In this document: positions 9,341 through 20,038 of the stretch, piece after piece | Layout: each line of letters begins with the position of its first letter | How positions within the stretch are numbered: the first letter of the stretch is position 1 | Source of the DNA: Cognaticolwellia mytili | Lineage (GTDB): Bacteria; Pseudomonadota; Gammaproteobacteria; Enterobacterales; Alteromonadaceae | Length of the DNA: 64,000 nt | Direction of reading: 5' to 3' | Assembly: GCF_002104475.1 (NCBI RefSeq) | Contig: NZ_NBOF01000002.1 | Location: 434,001-498,000, forward strand | Made by a program: the position numbers and the translations under genes | Notes under the pieces: model-generated | What the model saw: only the letters and a program-made list of their open reading frames with translations | Databases searched by the model: none | What the model was told of the DNA's origin: nothing

Positions 9341-9940
9341 TTATTGAATAAACTGTTTTTCAACTAAGTAATTAATCACTTGTTGAGCACATTGTTCAAT
9401 ACTTTTATCAGCAGTGCTGATATGTATTTGTGCTTTTTCTGGAGCATCATAAGCAGAGTCTATACCGGTAAAGTCTTTAATTTCACCAGCTCTAGCAAGC
9501 TTATATAAACCTTTAGGGTCGCGCTGTTCACAAACCTCTATTGGTGTATCAATAAAGACTTCGATAAATTCTCCTGAGGCTAACTTGCTCTCAGCTAATG
9601 CTCTGTCTGCTCGAAAAGGCGAAATAAAAGCCGTAGATACAATTAAACCTGAATCAACAAACAGCTTGGCAACTTCACTAATTCGGCGAATATTTTCAAC
9701 TCTGTCTTCATCACTAAAACCTAAATCACCATTTAAACCATGCCGAACATTATCACCATCGAGTAAATAACTATGACATGCTCGTTCAAAAAGCAAAGCA
9801 TCAACGGCATTAGCAATGGTTGATTTTCCTGAGCCACTAAGGCCGGTATACCACAATAAACAAGCTCGCTGCTGTTTCAGTGCAGCTCGTTGTTGCTTAT
9901 CTATTTGCTGGGCATGCCAAACGGTATTTTCAGTTTTCAT
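9341..9940 (-). CDS. cysC: Adenylylsulfate (APS) kinase
   Basis: The 199-residue enzyme phosphorylates adenosine 5'-phosphosulfate with ATP to give PAPS. The Walker A loop GLSGSGKST is near residues 33-41, followed by [20 protein letters not shown], which is diagnostic of APS kinases, and by the [12 protein letters not shown] region. Length is normal for CysC. It is the last of the cys genes on the minus strand (cysD-cysN-SLC13-cysC), followed closely by the DHH phosphoesterase gene. Confidence 0.95.
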   Translation of the reverse strand: MKTENTVWHAQQIDKQQRAALKQQRACLLWYTGLSGSGKSTIANAVDALLFERACHSYLLDGDNVRHGLNGDLGFSDEDRVENIRRISEVAKLFVDSGLIVSTAFISPFRADRALAESKLASGEFIEVFIDTPIEVCEQRDPKGLYKLARAGEIKDFTGIDSAYDAPEKAQIHISTADKSIEQCAQQVINYLVEKQFIQ

Positions 9941-10002
9941 ATTTTTCCAATTTATTTAGCAGTTTATTTCGACATAATTATTTGAGAATAATTGAGCTGT
10001 AG

Positions 10003-11730
10003 TTAAAATGAATAAACCAATGGCAACATAGTTAGCACAACAACACTATAAGCGACGGTGATTGGCCAACCAAACTTTATAAAATCTGATATTTTATAGT
10101 TACCGGCATTAAACACCATAATATTGGTTTGATAACCGTAAGGGCTAATAAAGCTGCCACTTGCGCCAAATGCAACCGCCATCACTAATGGTAATGGATT
10201 TACCTCTAACCCTACCGCAACACTGTAAGCAATAGGAAAAATCAGCGCTGCGGCTGCGCTATTAGTGATAACCTCAGTGAGCAACAATGTGATAAAGAAA
10301 ACAACAACAAGGGCAATAATCGCACTTTGATCGGCTAATAAAAATTCAATTTGATTAGCAAAAATAGTTGCTACTCCACTATTTTCAAAAGCCTGTGCCA
10401 AGGTTAATGCTCCGAGTACAATCAACCAAATTTCAATCGGAAAACGACGTTTGATTTCATTAACCGTTAAACAGCCAGTTAAAATAAGTATTGCAATATA
10501 AAACATCAAGCTCGAAAGCAAAGTAATCGGGGTTAACAGCGTTATCGCAATCGAAATAATAAAGCCAAATATAGCCAAAGAGTCACGCCAACCAGAAAGC
10601 ATACTGTCAGGTGTATGGCCAGAAAGTATATAGAAGTTTTTACTTAGATTTGTTCTGGCACTGAAGTCATTACCAACGGCTAATACCAGAAAATCTCCAG
10701 CTTGAATTTTTATCTCACCAAGCTTACCAGAGAGGGCAGCACCTTCTCGATGGATAGCCACAACTGCCGCATCAAATCGTGCGCGAAATCCTGCCGTTTT
10801 TAAAGTTTTACCAACGATAGCTGAGTCAGGTTTAATCAATACCTCGGTCAAATTTTCTCGCAACAAGCCATCTTGCTCGGCAAATAATGCTAAACCATCA
10901 AATTGTTGTAGCACTAAAACTTTACTGATGTCACCACTAAAAATAAGTCGATCATGCTGTTGAATAACCTCATCAGGCGCGACCGGCGATACTAAACGCC
11001 CTTCACGAACTAGTTCAACCAGAAATAAAGCATCTAGGTTTCGTAGACCATTATCTTCAATGCTTTTTCCAATTAGTTTTGAATGACTTTTAACTTGTGC
11101 TTCAACTAAATACTCTTTCGCCTTTAATTGCTCATTGCCCATGTCAGTTAAGGTATTTTGTCTAACTAAAATAATCAACAAACAAACGGTTAACGCAACA
11201 ATTCCCACAAGACTAAAGTCGAAAAAGCCAAGACTCTTTTCTCCTTGCTCTATCCATAAGGAATTCACAATAAGGTTGGTTGATGTGCCAATTAGGGTTA
11301 ATGTTCCGCCTAAAATAGCGGCGAATGACAGTGGTAAAAGTAATTTTCCAGGGTTAGCCAGCGTATTCTTTTTAACAGTAGAAATTAAAGTCGCAACAAC
11401 AGCGGTATTACTGATTAGCGCTGAACTAAGTGCAGTAAAAACTAAGGTTTTAATACTAGCGGTTTTTACATTACCGCTAAGCATTAAAGCTGATACTCGT
11501 CTTAGAATACTGGTACGCTCGTAGGCAAACGAACACAAAACTAATAACAATAATGTCACAAGCCCAGGGTTCACTGCATTATTTAAAATATCGGTTGAAG
11601 AAATAAAGGAGGTTGCTAGGCACGCCAATGTTGCGCTACCAAACACCCTTTCAGGAATATTTGGAAAGCGAACAAGTGCCAGTAATGTTGCAAAAAATAT
11701 CGCAACAAAAAGCCACTGAGTCCAAAGCAC
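10003..11730 (-). CDS. SLC13-family permease with TrkA-C domains, probable sulfate importer
   Basis: The 575-residue membrane protein has two blocks of membrane helices flanking a soluble middle of about 170 residues (roughly 200-370) that contains two RCK_C/TrkA-C-like domains. Family phrases are GGTLTLIGTSTNLIVNSLW and FGASGSFISPYGYQTNIMV. This is the layout of bacterial SLC13/DASS anion transporters that sit in cysteine loci (CysZ/SLT-like sulfate permeases). Position between cysN and cysC makes sulfate the likely substrate; that is inference. The start is GTG at 11730 with AAGG upstream. Confidence 0.88.
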   Translation of the reverse strand: MLWTQWLFVAIFFATLLALVRFPNIPERVFGSATLACLATSFISSTDILNNAVNPGLVTLLLLVLCSFAYERTSILRRVSALMLSGNVKTASIKTLVFTALSSALISNTAVVATLISTVKKNTLANPGKLLLPLSFAAILGGTLTLIGTSTNLIVNSLWIEQGEKSLGFFDFSLVGIVALTVCLLIILVRQNTLTDMGNEQLKAKEYLVEAQVKSHSKLIGKSIEDNGLRNLDALFLVELVREGRLVSPVAPDEVIQQHDRLIFSGDISKVLVLQQFDGLALFAEQDGLLRENLTEVLIKPDSAIVGKTLKTAGFRARFDAAVVAIHREGAALSGKLGEIKIQAGDFLVLAVGNDFSARTNLSKNFYILSGHTPDSMLSGWRDSLAIFGFIISIAITLLTPITLLSSLMFYIAILILTGCLTVNEIKRRFPIEIWLIVLGALTLAQAFENSGVATIFANQIEFLLADQSAIIALVVVFFITLLLTEVITNSAAAALIFPIAYSVAVGLEVNPLPLVMAVAFGASGSFISPYGYQTNIMVFNAGNYKISDFIKFGWPITVAYSVVVLTMLPLVYSF

Positions 11731-11775
11731 TACAGTGACCTTACCAATTGATGTGAATAAATAAAAATTTGCACG

Positions 11776-13182
11776 TTATTGCTTTAACAAGTCACGAGCA
11801 CCCCAGTGAGGGAAGTGTTTACGCACAAGTACATTCAGCTCTTTTTCAAAGTCAGAATACTGGTGTTCTTGCTGTGACTCTAACGCACCGTTAATCATAC
11901 CAGCACCAACAGTGATATTGCTTAATCTATCGATAATAATAAAGGCACCGGTGGCTTTATTATCGTTGTAAGCATCAAAATGCAAGGCCTCAGAAGTTGC
12001 TAGCTTTACAACACCTATTTCATTCAATGATAATTGATCAACAGCTGACTCTTCTAGTGTATTAACATCGATACGATGACTAATACTAAGGGCATGCCCT
12101 GTCGTAAGTTTACTACCGTGTTTAATATAATACTCTCGTCCAGGCTCTAATTCATCTTCGTGCATCCAAACAACGGTGGCACTTAATTCCTTAGCTGACG
12201 TAGGTACATTGCCTTTTTTGACAATCATCTCACCGCGACTAATATCTATTTCATCTTCTAAGGTTAATGTTATAGCCATACCTTGATCAGCGCGCTCTAT
12301 ATCGCCTTCAAACGTAACTATCGATTTTACCGTACTTTCTTTACCAGAAGGCAAAGCAACAATTTCATCACCAACACGAATATGACCAGAGCCAACCGTG
12401 CCAGCAAAACCTCTGAAGTTTAAATTAGGGCGATTAACGTATTGCACTTGTAGACGGAATTGAGTGAAATCTTTTTGCTCATCAACTTTAATAGTGTTTA
12501 GCAACTTCATCATTGTCGCGCCAGGGTACCAAGGCATATTGACACTTTCTTCAACAACATTATCGCCATTTAGGGCTGAAATAGGTACAAAGCGGACATC
12601 ATCAAACGCTAAGTCATCTGCAAAGTTTCGGTACTCTTTTTTAATCTCTTGATAACGCTCTTGGCTGAAGTCAACCAAGTCCATTTTATTCACAGCAACT
12701 AATACGTGCTTAATACCCAACAAAGAACAAATAAATGAATGGCGACGTGTTTGCACTTGAACGCCATGACGAGCATCAATCAAAATAATCGCTAAATCAC
12801 AGTTTGAAGCGCCGGTTGCCATGTTACGTGTGTATTGCTCATGGCCAGGAGTATCTGCAATAATAAATTTGCGTTTGTCGGTCGCAAAGTAGCGATAAGC
12901 AACATCAATAGTAATGCCCTGCTCACGCTCTGATTGCAAACCATCAACTAATAACGCTAAATCTACCGACTCACCTGTGGTACCTGATTTTTTACTGTCA
13001 TTTTCAATAGCAGCAAGCTGATCTTCAAAAATCATCTTAGAGTCATGTAGAAGTCGACCGATTAAGGTACTTTTACCGTCATCAACGCTACCACAGGTAA
13101 AAAATCGCACCATTTCTTTGTTTTCATGCTGCTTTAAATAAGCTTCAATATCGGTTTCAAGTAAGTCTGTTTGCTGACTCAT
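11776..13182 (-). CDS. cysN: Sulfate adenylyltransferase subunit 1 (GTPase)
   Basis: An EF-Tu-like GTPase of 468 residues that drives ATP sulfurylase. The G-domain motifs are [19 protein letters not shown] (G1), [20 protein letters not shown] (G3) and NKMD (G4), followed by two beta-barrel domains. With CysD it forms APS from sulfate and ATP. The frame is open up to 13212, but the ATG at 13182 is preceded by AAGGA at proper spacing and gives the usual MSQQTDLL start. It lies about 90 bp after cysD in the same direction. It is not fused to CysC, which is encoded separately. Confidence 0.96.
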   Translation of the reverse strand: MSQQTDLLETDIEAYLKQHENKEMVRFFTCGSVDDGKSTLIGRLLHDSKMIFEDQLAAIENDSKKSGTTGESVDLALLVDGLQSEREQGITIDVAYRYFATDKRKFIIADTPGHEQYTRNMATGASNCDLAIILIDARHGVQVQTRRHSFICSLLGIKHVLVAVNKMDLVDFSQERYQEIKKEYRNFADDLAFDDVRFVPISALNGDNVVEESVNMPWYPGATMMKLLNTIKVDEQKDFTQFRLQVQYVNRPNLNFRGFAGTVGSGHIRVGDEIVALPSGKESTVKSIVTFEGDIERADQGMAITLTLEDEIDISRGEMIVKKGNVPTSAKELSATVVWMHEDELEPGREYYIKHGSKLTTGHALSISHRIDVNTLEESAVDQLSLNEIGVVKLATSEALHFDAYNDNKATGAFIIIDRLSNITVGAGMINGALESQQEHQYSDFEKELNVLVRKHFPHWGARDLLKQ

Positions 13183-13272
13183 GTTTAATCCTTGGGAATT
13201 TCTGCTCGACATACCGTCGATTAATTAAAATGCTAAAATCACTAAACTAAATTACAAAAGTAAAACTTAAGG

Positions 13273-14172
13273 TTAAAAGTAACCTTCCATTTTCTTTTTC
13301 TCCATCGAACCAGCAGAGTCATGATCAATAACGCGCCCTTGTCGTTCGGAAGTTTTTGTTAGTAGCATTTCTTGAATAATTTCAGGTAATGTTGTCGCAG
13401 TTGATTCAACTGCACCTGTTAATGGATAACAACCTAAAGTTCTAAAGCGTACGCTTTTCATTTGCACTTCTTCATCATCAGCAATAGGCATACGGTCATC
13501 ATCAACCATAATCAAAGTGCCATCACGTTCAACTACAGGACGTTTCTCAGCTAAATATAATGGAACAATTTGAATGTTTTCGAGATAAATGTATTGCCAA
13601 ATGTCTAACTCAGTCCAATTTGATAATGGGAAAACACGGATGCTTTCACCTTTATTTACTTTACCGTTGTAAACATTCCAAAGTTCAGGTCGTTGGCTTT
13701 TTGGATCCCAGCGATGATTTTTATCTCTAAATGAATAAACTCGCTCTTTTGCTCGTGATTTCTCTTCATCACGACGCGCACCACCAAATGCGGCGTCAAA
13801 ACCATACTGATCTAACGCTTGTTTCAAACCTTGAGTTTTCATAATATCGGTATGCGTTGCACTGCCGTGGGTAAATGGACCAACCCCCATAGCCATACCT
13901 TCTGGGTTTTGATGAACTAATAAATCAAAACCATACTCTTTTGCCATTTGATCACGAAATTCAATCATCTCTTTGAATTTCCAATTGGTGTCAACGTGAA
14001 GAAGCGGAAAAGGGATTTTACCGGGAGCAAAAGCTTTGCGGGCTAAATGTAGTAATACGGCGGAGTCTTTACCAACAGAGTAAAGCATTACAGGGTTATC
14101 GAACTCTGCGGCTACTTCACGAATGATATGAATAGATTCGGCTTCAAGCTTTTGTAAATGTGTTAAATGCAT
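13273..14172 (-). CDS. cysD: Sulfate adenylyltransferase subunit 2
   Basis: This 299-residue enzyme is the catalytic ATP sulfurylase subunit. It has the PP-loop motif [17 protein letters not shown] near residues 32-48, [16 protein letters not shown] and the C-terminal [11 protein letters not shown] stretch. Length and sequence are standard for CysD. It is the first gene of the cysD-cysN-SLC13-cysC-DHH set, so the promoter should lie in 14173-14308; no CysB site could be identified by eye. Confidence 0.96.
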   Translation of the reverse strand: MHLTHLQKLEAESIHIIREVAAEFDNPVMLYSVGKDSAVLLHLARKAFAPGKIPFPLLHVDTNWKFKEMIEFRDQMAKEYGFDLLVHQNPEGMAMGVGPFTHGSATHTDIMKTQGLKQALDQYGFDAAFGGARRDEEKSRAKERVYSFRDKNHRWDPKSQRPELWNVYNGKVNKGESIRVFPLSNWTELDIWQYIYLENIQIVPLYLAEKRPVVERDGTLIMVDDDRMPIADDEEVQMKSVRFRTLGCYPLTGAVESTATTLPEIIQEMLLTKTSERQGRVIDHDSAGSMEKKKMEGYF

Positions 14173-14308
14173 CGCTGTTCACTAAAGGTGGTAACATAAT
14201 ATTGATAAATATCATGCCACAGCAATCAAGCATTATCCATATAAGTAAAAGCTTGTTTATATCAAAAAAGTATAACCAAGTGACTTCGATAGCAATTAAA
14301 TGTCTAAG

Positions 14309-15970
14309 TTAAACATTTGTCAGACGATCTTTGTAATAACGAATAAGTGATAAAGATGAAGAAGATAGCGTTGTACTTTCAATGCTTTCTAACGGGTTTG
14401 TCATAACATCAAGCACTTCTTTACCTAACTGCTTGCCTAATTCAACACCCCACTGATCGTAAGAGTTAACCCCCCAAATCACACCTTGAACAAATATTTT
14501 ATGTTCGTATAAAGCCAACAGTGCCCCCAATGATTTAGGGTCTAGCTGTTTCATTAAAAGTGTATTACTGGGAGTATTACCTTTCATAGTTTTGTGGCTT
14601 GCAAGTCTATTCACATCAGCTTCATTAGCACCTGATGCAAATAGCTCAGCTTTAGCCTGCACTAAAGTTTTACCTTGCATTAACGCTTCACTTTGGGCAA
14701 AACAGTTAGCAACTAAAGCATCATGATTAGCTAGAAATTTACTTGTCGGTGCCAGCGACAAAATAAAGTCAGTTGGAATAATATCTGCGCTTTGGTGCAT
14801 TAACTGCATAAAGGCATGCTGACCATTTGTGCCTTCTTGGCCAAAAACCACAGGGGCAGTTAAGTGGTCAAGTTGTTCACCATCATTAGTGACGGACTTA
14901 CCGTTACTTTCCATATCGGTTTGTTGCAAATAACCAGGTAACGCTCTAAGCGCATGGTTATAAGGTAATATAGCTAAACTAGGATAACCTAAGCCGTTAC
15001 GATTCCAAATACCTAGCATGGCCATAATAACAGGCATATTCTGCTCAAATGGAGCCTGCTGAAAGTGCTGATCCATTAAATAAGCGCCAGCTTTAAGTTC
15101 GCTAAAGTGTTTATTTCCGATCACTAACGCCAACGGTAAACCTACAGCAGACCAAAGCGAAAAGCGACCACCAACCCAGTCCCACATCGGAAGAATATTT
15201 TCTTCCTTAATACCAAACCCTGTCGCTGCAGGAATATTAGTGCTTACTGCATACCAATGTTGACTAATGATGTCATCGCCAATAATACCTGATGCAGAAA
15301 TACTGATATTCCTAGCAGCTTTAAGCATCCAGTCTTTAACAATAGTGGCATTCAATAATGTTTCTTGGGTAGTAAAGGTTTTCGAGATAACCACAACAAG
15401 TGTTGTCGCTGGATTAAGTTTATTAAACTTTTCTTGTGCTGCATCACCATCTACATTGGCCAATACATGTGCTTTTAAACCTTGTAGATGAAAGGGAACT
15501 AAAGCAGAAAGCGCGACTTTAACACCGTAGTACGAGCCGCCAATGCCAATAGCTAAAATATCAGTAAATTTTTCACCTGTAACGGATCGTACCTTTCCCG
15601 TTTGCACATCATCGACAATACGTGCCATTTTAGCTTCAGTGTCAACCAACTCTTGCGATTGCTCAGCTAAAACATTTCTTTTAACAGGTTCAGGTGCTCT
15701 AAGAACGCTATGCAGAACAGCACGCTGCTCAGTATTGTTTAATTTAATACCAGAAAACTGTGCAATGATTTTATCAGAGAGGTTCTCTTGATTTGCCAAG
15801 AACAATAAGCTCTTCAACTCACTATCAGTAATATTTTGCTTAGCATAATCTAAATGTAAGCCTGCGGCGGATAATGAATATTTATCGCTACGCTCTGTAT
15901 CCTTAAATAATGAGAAAAGATTACGTGATGACGCTGAGCTAGCGAGTTTTGCTAAATATTCAATATCCAT
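14309..15970 (-). CDS. pgi: Glucose-6-phosphate isomerase
   Basis: The 553-residue cytoplasmic enzyme interconverts glucose 6-phosphate and fructose 6-phosphate. PGI signatures are visible: WDWVGGRFSLWSAVGLP (signature 1), GIGGSYYGVKVA and the C-terminal NSYDQWGVELGKQLGKEV with the catalytic Lys region. It is monocistronic or co-transcribed with the galU gene that ends upstream of it on the same strand (about 65 bp apart). It links central metabolism with sugar nucleotide supply. Confidence 0.96.
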   Translation of the reverse strand: MDIEYLAKLASSASSRNLFSLFKDTERSDKYSLSAAGLHLDYAKQNITDSELKSLLFLANQENLSDKIIAQFSGIKLNNTEQRAVLHSVLRAPEPVKRNVLAEQSQELVDTEAKMARIVDDVQTGKVRSVTGEKFTDILAIGIGGSYYGVKVALSALVPFHLQGLKAHVLANVDGDAAQEKFNKLNPATTLVVVISKTFTTQETLLNATIVKDWMLKAARNISISASGIIGDDIISQHWYAVSTNIPAATGFGIKEENILPMWDWVGGRFSLWSAVGLPLALVIGNKHFSELKAGAYLMDQHFQQAPFEQNMPVIMAMLGIWNRNGLGYPSLAILPYNHALRALPGYLQQTDMESNGKSVTNDGEQLDHLTAPVVFGQEGTNGQHAFMQLMHQSADIIPTDFILSLAPTSKFLANHDALVANCFAQSEALMQGKTLVQAKAELFASGANEADVNRLASHKTMKGNTPSNTLLMKQLDPKSLGALLALYEHKIFVQGVIWGVNSYDQWGVELGKQLGKEVLDVMTNPLESIESTTLSSSSLSLIRYYKDRLTNV

Positions 15971-16034
15971 ATTTCTACCGTTTGAGAACTACTAAACTTA
16001 TTTCGAATTAAGCTTATTAAAATTTACTTGCTGT

Positions 16035-16937
16035 TTATTTATTAACAAGTTGCTGCAAATAAGCAGTAAACTCGTCGGCTAATTCAGGGTGGCGCAAACC
16101 ATATTCAACATTAGCTTTCATATAACCAAGTTTAGAACCACAGTCATGTGATTTTCCCGACATATGAAATGCTTCGACAGTTTCTCGTTCCATTAACATA
16201 GCAATAGCATCTGTTAACTGAATTTCGTCACCGGCACCTGGGGGTGTTATTTTCAATAGTTCCCAGATTTTTTCTGAAAGCACATAACGACCAACAACAG
16301 CCAAATTGGAAGGAGCTTCTTCAATAGGAGGTTTTTCAACAATAGCGGTCATAGGCTGAGATTCACCTGCGCTGAACTCAATACCACCACAATCAACAAC
16401 ACCATAACTACTGACCATATCCATTGGCACAGGTTCAACCATTATTTGGCTGTAACCACCAACTTCGTTATAACGCGTTAACATTGCCGATAAATTTTCT
16501 GTTTTTAAGTTTGCCGTAGCATCATCTAAAATAACATCAGGTAATACGACCACAAAAGGTTCATTACCAATAATTGGGCGGGCTTTTAAAACCGCATGAC
16601 CTAGCCCCTTAGCTTCTCCTTGACGGACATGTAAAATAGTGACGTCTTTAGGACAAATTGCTTGAATTTCATCAAGTAATTGACGTTTAACACGCTTTTC
16701 TAGCGTAGTTTCGAGTTCAAATGATTTATCAAAGTGATTTTCAATAGCATTCTTTGAAGAATGCGTCACTAATACAATTTCTTTAATTCCAGCGGAAATA
16801 CATTCATTAACAATATATTGAATCAAAGGTTTATCAACAATCGGCAGCATTTCTTTTGGAATAGCCTTAGTTGCAGGCAACATACGTGTACCTAAGCCAG
16901 CAACAGGTATTACAGCTTTTTTTATTCTATTTGGCAT
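16035..16937 (-). CDS. galU: UTP-glucose-1-phosphate uridylyltransferase
   Basis: A nucleotidyltransferase of 300 residues that makes UDP-glucose. Signature sequences are [41 protein letters not shown] and [20 protein letters not shown]. The frame is open from a TTG at 16955, but ATG at 16937 has TAGGAA upstream at good distance and gives the usual [14 protein letters not shown] start, so this start is chosen. It precedes pgi on the same strand and feeds UDP-glucose to GalE and polysaccharide synthesis. Confidence 0.95.
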   Translation of the reverse strand: MPNRIKKAVIPVAGLGTRMLPATKAIPKEMLPIVDKPLIQYIVNECISAGIKEIVLVTHSSKNAIENHFDKSFELETTLEKRVKRQLLDEIQAICPKDVTILHVRQGEAKGLGHAVLKARPIIGNEPFVVVLPDVILDDATANLKTENLSAMLTRYNEVGGYSQIMVEPVPMDMVSSYGVVDCGGIEFSAGESQPMTAIVEKPPIEEAPSNLAVVGRYVLSEKIWELLKITPPGAGDEIQLTDAIAMLMERETVEAFHMSGKSHDCGSKLGYMKANVEYGLRHPELADEFTAYLQQLVNK

Positions 16938-17566
16938 ATTATTCCTAATTATCAATATTTTTGACTTATTCTAAGTCATGCTGAATATAGAGGCAAAATT
17001 TAATTAAGCAATAAAGTTTCAGAAAACGAAAAGCTTTCCCTTCGCATCCAACCGATTAGTATTGTAACCTGAATCATAAGTAAGCAACACTTGCTCAACA
17101 CTGCCTTTTATACCACTTTTTGCGTTAAAACGTTTATAAATAACTCACTATTAATAAACGTTTTGCTTTAGAAAAAGCATAAAATAAAGTATTGATGGTG
17201 TCTATAAGGACTTTTATCTTGCTATAGCATCTACTTCATAGCCTAAGCCTTTGATCTATTTAAATATCAAGTATTCATTATCCAGAGTTCAGGTTATTAT
17301 AAATAAGACGAATGAAAAAAATATTGTCACTACCTGCTATATTTTTCTCCTATTACTTTCTATTTTAAAAAGGACTTTACGATATAAAGCAATATCAGCT
17401 AAGTATTTAGTCCTCCACACTTGCCTTTCAAGTTCAGCAAAGGTATAAAACGGGCTGACTAACCCATTTTATACAATATTGCTCGGAAAATTAGTGCATT
17501 TCTTTGTAAATGCAATCAACCAATAATAATAATTATGTCTTCGAGCATCTTTTAAAGGAAACTTAA
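16938..17566. other. 629-bp intergenic region between divergent galU and the peptide transporter
   Basis: No convincing gene. A 65-codon frame at 17251-17448 has no ribosome site and no recognisable sequence. The only clear structure is an inverted repeat, AAAACGTTTA (17127-17136) and TAAACGTTTT (17155-17164) around 18 bp. The region must hold the galU promoter on the minus strand and the transporter promoter on the plus strand, with AAAGGA just before the transporter start. Confidence 0.6.
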
Positions 17567-19009
17567 ATGACTAAACCTACATCAGGCACATTACTCGGAC
17601 ATCCGAAGGGGCTATTCCTCCTTTTCGGCACAGAAATGTGGGAAAGATTCGGCTACTACGGCATGCGTGCCTTATTGGTTCTTTATTTGGTAGCAACTGT
17701 TGAAGACGGTGGTTTTGGCTGGACAACAGGTGAAGCACTTGGTCTATATGGTACTTTTACCATGGCCGTATACTTAACGCCAATGATTGGTGGATGGTTA
17801 GCCGATAACTTTATCGGTCAACGTAGAGCAATTATCTACGGTGGTATTCTATTTTCTGCAGGTTATTTCGTTTTAGGTATTCCTAAAACAATGATCGTAG
17901 GTATGGAAGAAAATGTCTTCTATATCGGCTTATTCTTAATTTGTTGTGGTAACGGTTTATTTAAAGCTAACGTATCTAGTCTTGTAGGTGAGTTATATGA
18001 AGACGGTGACCACCGTCGTGATGCTGCCTTTACAATATTCTACATGGGTATCAACTTAGGTGCTTTCTTATCACCTTTAATTGTTGGTTACTTAGGCGAA
18101 GAAGTTAACTGGCACTACGGTTTCATCGCTGCAGGTTGTGGTATGTTAATTGGTTTAGCACTTCAGCTAACATTAGCAAAAAGCTACTTAGGTGATATTG
18201 GTGTTACTCCTTCTGCTCATAAGATTAAAGCAGCGCAAGACGATTTAAAAACCCGAGCTTTATCAAAAGAAGAAAAAGATCGTACTAAAGTTATTTTAAT
18301 AATGAGTGTATTTTCAGTGATTTTCTGGGCAGGTTTTGAACAAGCTGGTGGCCTATTTAATATTTATGCATCACAATTTACCGATCGTAATATCATGGGT
18401 TTTGAAGTTCCCGCTACTTGGTTTCAATCTTTAAACGCCATGTTCATTATTATGCTTGCTCCGGTAATCGCATCAGTTTGGGTTAAAATGGGCAGCAAAG
18501 AGCCAACATCACCGGTTAAGTTCGCATTAGCTATGGTATTTTTAGCATTAGGCTTCTTTGTGATGGTTTGGGCAACTATGGTTCAAGGTGGCGATGTTAC
18601 GATTAAAGTAAGTATGCTGTTCTTAGTTTTTGCTTACTTATTCCATACCCTAGGCGAATTATGTTTATCGCCAATTGGCTTATCACTAGTATCAAAATTA
18701 GCACCAGTTAAATTCACATCATTATTAATGGGTGTTTGGTTCTTCTTTACGGCTCTATCTAACAAACTTGCAGCCTTTATTGGTCAATTTGTTGGTGAAG
18801 GTGAAGAACAAGTGGCTAATGCGGGTAATATCTTCTTAGGCGTTGGTATCGGCGCATTAATTACTGCTATTATTATTTTCCTATCAGCTAACAAGCTGGT
18901 TGAATGGATGCATGGAGCTGAAGGTGATGACAATCATGACCTTGAAGCTAAGCTTGAAGAAGAAATAGCCGTTACAGGTACTCACGAAGGTATTTCTGAG
19001 AAACAATAA
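17567..19009 (+). CDS. POT-family proton-dependent di/tripeptide transporter
   Basis: A 480-residue MFS-type membrane protein with at least 12 hydrophobic helices. The POT signature is clear: ETMWERFGYYGMR-like sequence EMWERFGYYGMRALLVLYL near residue 25 (ExxER motif used for proton coupling), followed by FTIFYMGINLGAFLSPLIVG and GELCLSPIGLSLVSKLAP. It imports di- and tripeptides with protons (DtpA/YdgR type). The start ATG at 17567 has AAAGGA at correct spacing. It stands alone with its own terminator. Confidence 0.93.
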   Translation: MTKPTSGTLLGHPKGLFLLFGTEMWERFGYYGMRALLVLYLVATVEDGGFGWTTGEALGLYGTFTMAVYLTPMIGGWLADNFIGQRRAIIYGGILFSAGYFVLGIPKTMIVGMEENVFYIGLFLICCGNGLFKANVSSLVGELYEDGDHRRDAAFTIFYMGINLGAFLSPLIVGYLGEEVNWHYGFIAAGCGMLIGLALQLTLAKSYLGDIGVTPSAHKIKAAQDDLKTRALSKEEKDRTKVILIMSVFSVIFWAGFEQAGGLFNIYASQFTDRNIMGFEVPATWFQSLNAMFIIMLAPVIASVWVKMGSKEPTSPVKFALAMVFLALGFFVMVWATMVQGGDVTIKVSMLFLVFAYLFHTLGELCLSPIGLSLVSKLAPVKFTSLLMGVWFFFTALSNKLAAFIGQFVGEGEEQVANAGNIFLGVGIGALITAIIIFLSANKLVEWMHGAEGDDNHDLEAKLEEEIAVTGTHEGISEKQ

Positions 19010-19052
19010 TACTGCTTAAAGTTTACGACTAGACTCCTAAACTTTAGACAAA

Positions 19053-19090
19053 TAAAACGAGTAATGGCTTCTGTTATTACTCGTTTTTTA
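19053..19090 (+). terminator. Rho-independent terminator after the peptide transporter
   Basis: AAAACGAGTAAT (19054-19065) pairs with ATTACTCGTTTT (19076-19087), with a 10-nt loop and T-run. Confidence 0.85.
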
Positions 19091-19234
19091 TTACCTTAAA
19101 ATAATCAAAAGCTAACATGATTAAGCTTTGATTTTCTCGCCTTAACCTCCCAATTTTGCTATAACTGGAATCGCTTAATTTAAGTAATATGTTATGTATT
19201 TTTAAGTATCCCTTCTATCTCACAGGTCCATGGT

Positions 19235-19840
19235 ATGAAAACGTCAAATAGAGCCGAAATTCGTCAACGAATCAGAAAACAACGATTTGAGTTAACGCCA
19301 GAACAACAAAGGAGTTCAGCGTTCGCATTGCTGCAGCATTTTTCAACTGACCAACGAGTCAAGCAGGCTCAATACCTAGCACTATACTTATCCTCCGATG
19401 GTGAACTTAATACTCAACCATTAATCGACTGGTGTTGGCAGCAAGGTAAAAGTGTTTACCTCCCTGTGATACACCCTTTCACAAAAGGCCACCTGCTTTT
19501 CTTGAAATATACGCCGCATACTCAGCTAACCCAAAATCAATATGGTATTAGTGAACCAAAGCTCGATATTCGTAGCATTATTTTACCTGCAAAATTAGAT
19601 ATAATTTGCACCCCGTTAGTTGCTTTTGATAACACTGGTGCTCGTTTAGGCATGGGAGGTGGTTTTTATGATCGAACCTTGAGTTCTTGGTATAAAGATT
19701 ATCAAACGAACAAGAACGCAAAGCCCTACCCTCTAGGTATTGCCCATAATTGCCAGCAAGTTGACTCTCTTCCTTGTGAAAGCTGGGATATCCCACTACC
19801 TGAAATATTCACGCCTAATAAGCAACACGTATTTAGTTAG
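19235..19840 (+). CDS. 5-formyltetrahydrofolate cyclo-ligase
   Basis: The 201-residue enzyme converts 5-formyl-THF to 5,10-methenyl-THF with ATP (YgfA/Fau, MTHFS family). The N-terminal basic motif RQRIRKQRFEL and the substrate/Mg-ATP loop RLGMGGGFYDRTL near residues 136-148 are diagnostic. The start is ATG at 19235. In many gammaproteobacteria this gene follows zapA and 6S RNA (ssrS); here the gene upstream is a peptide transporter and no 6S-like RNA was found, so that linkage is broken. Confidence 0.92.
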   Translation: MKTSNRAEIRQRIRKQRFELTPEQQRSSAFALLQHFSTDQRVKQAQYLALYLSSDGELNTQPLIDWCWQQGKSVYLPVIHPFTKGHLLFLKYTPHTQLTQNQYGISEPKLDIRSIILPAKLDIICTPLVAFDNTGARLGMGGGFYDRTLSSWYKDYQTNKNAKPYPLGIAHNCQQVDSLPCESWDIPLPEIFTPNKQHVFS

Positions 19841-19927
19841 CCTCGGCTCAGGGTAGTTAATTTGTACTTACCAGCGAAAACTTAATCGCGAAAGCGATTA
19901 TTTGCTATGACATCGATGAAACGCTAT

Positions 19928-19936
19928 TGCTATAAT
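19928..19936 (+). promoter_or_regulatory. Candidate extended -10 promoter for rpiA
   Basis: TGC followed by TATAAT (19931-19936) is a perfect extended -10 element, about 100 bp before rpiA. The -35 region near 19906-19913 (ATGACAT) is weak, as expected for extended -10 promoters. Confidence 0.45.
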
Positions 19937-20038
19937 ACACTAATATTATTGCTTAGTTTTACTGGTGGATTACCAACAAGTAATGCAAGCCTAACGTTAG
20001 ATACTACATTTCCATACTAATTTTAAATAAGGTTCGTT

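Noticed and set aside
17251-17448. 65-codon frame in the galU-transporter gap
   Set aside because: No ribosome site, no recognisable sequence and AT-rich chance composition.
19842-19854. CCTCGGCTCAGGG, like the CCCTGAGCCGA box of 6S RNA, on the minus strand near the 5-formyl-THF cyclo-ligase gene
   Set aside because: The surrounding sequence does not form the 6S fold, and the orientation and place (after the gene, overlapping its end) are wrong.
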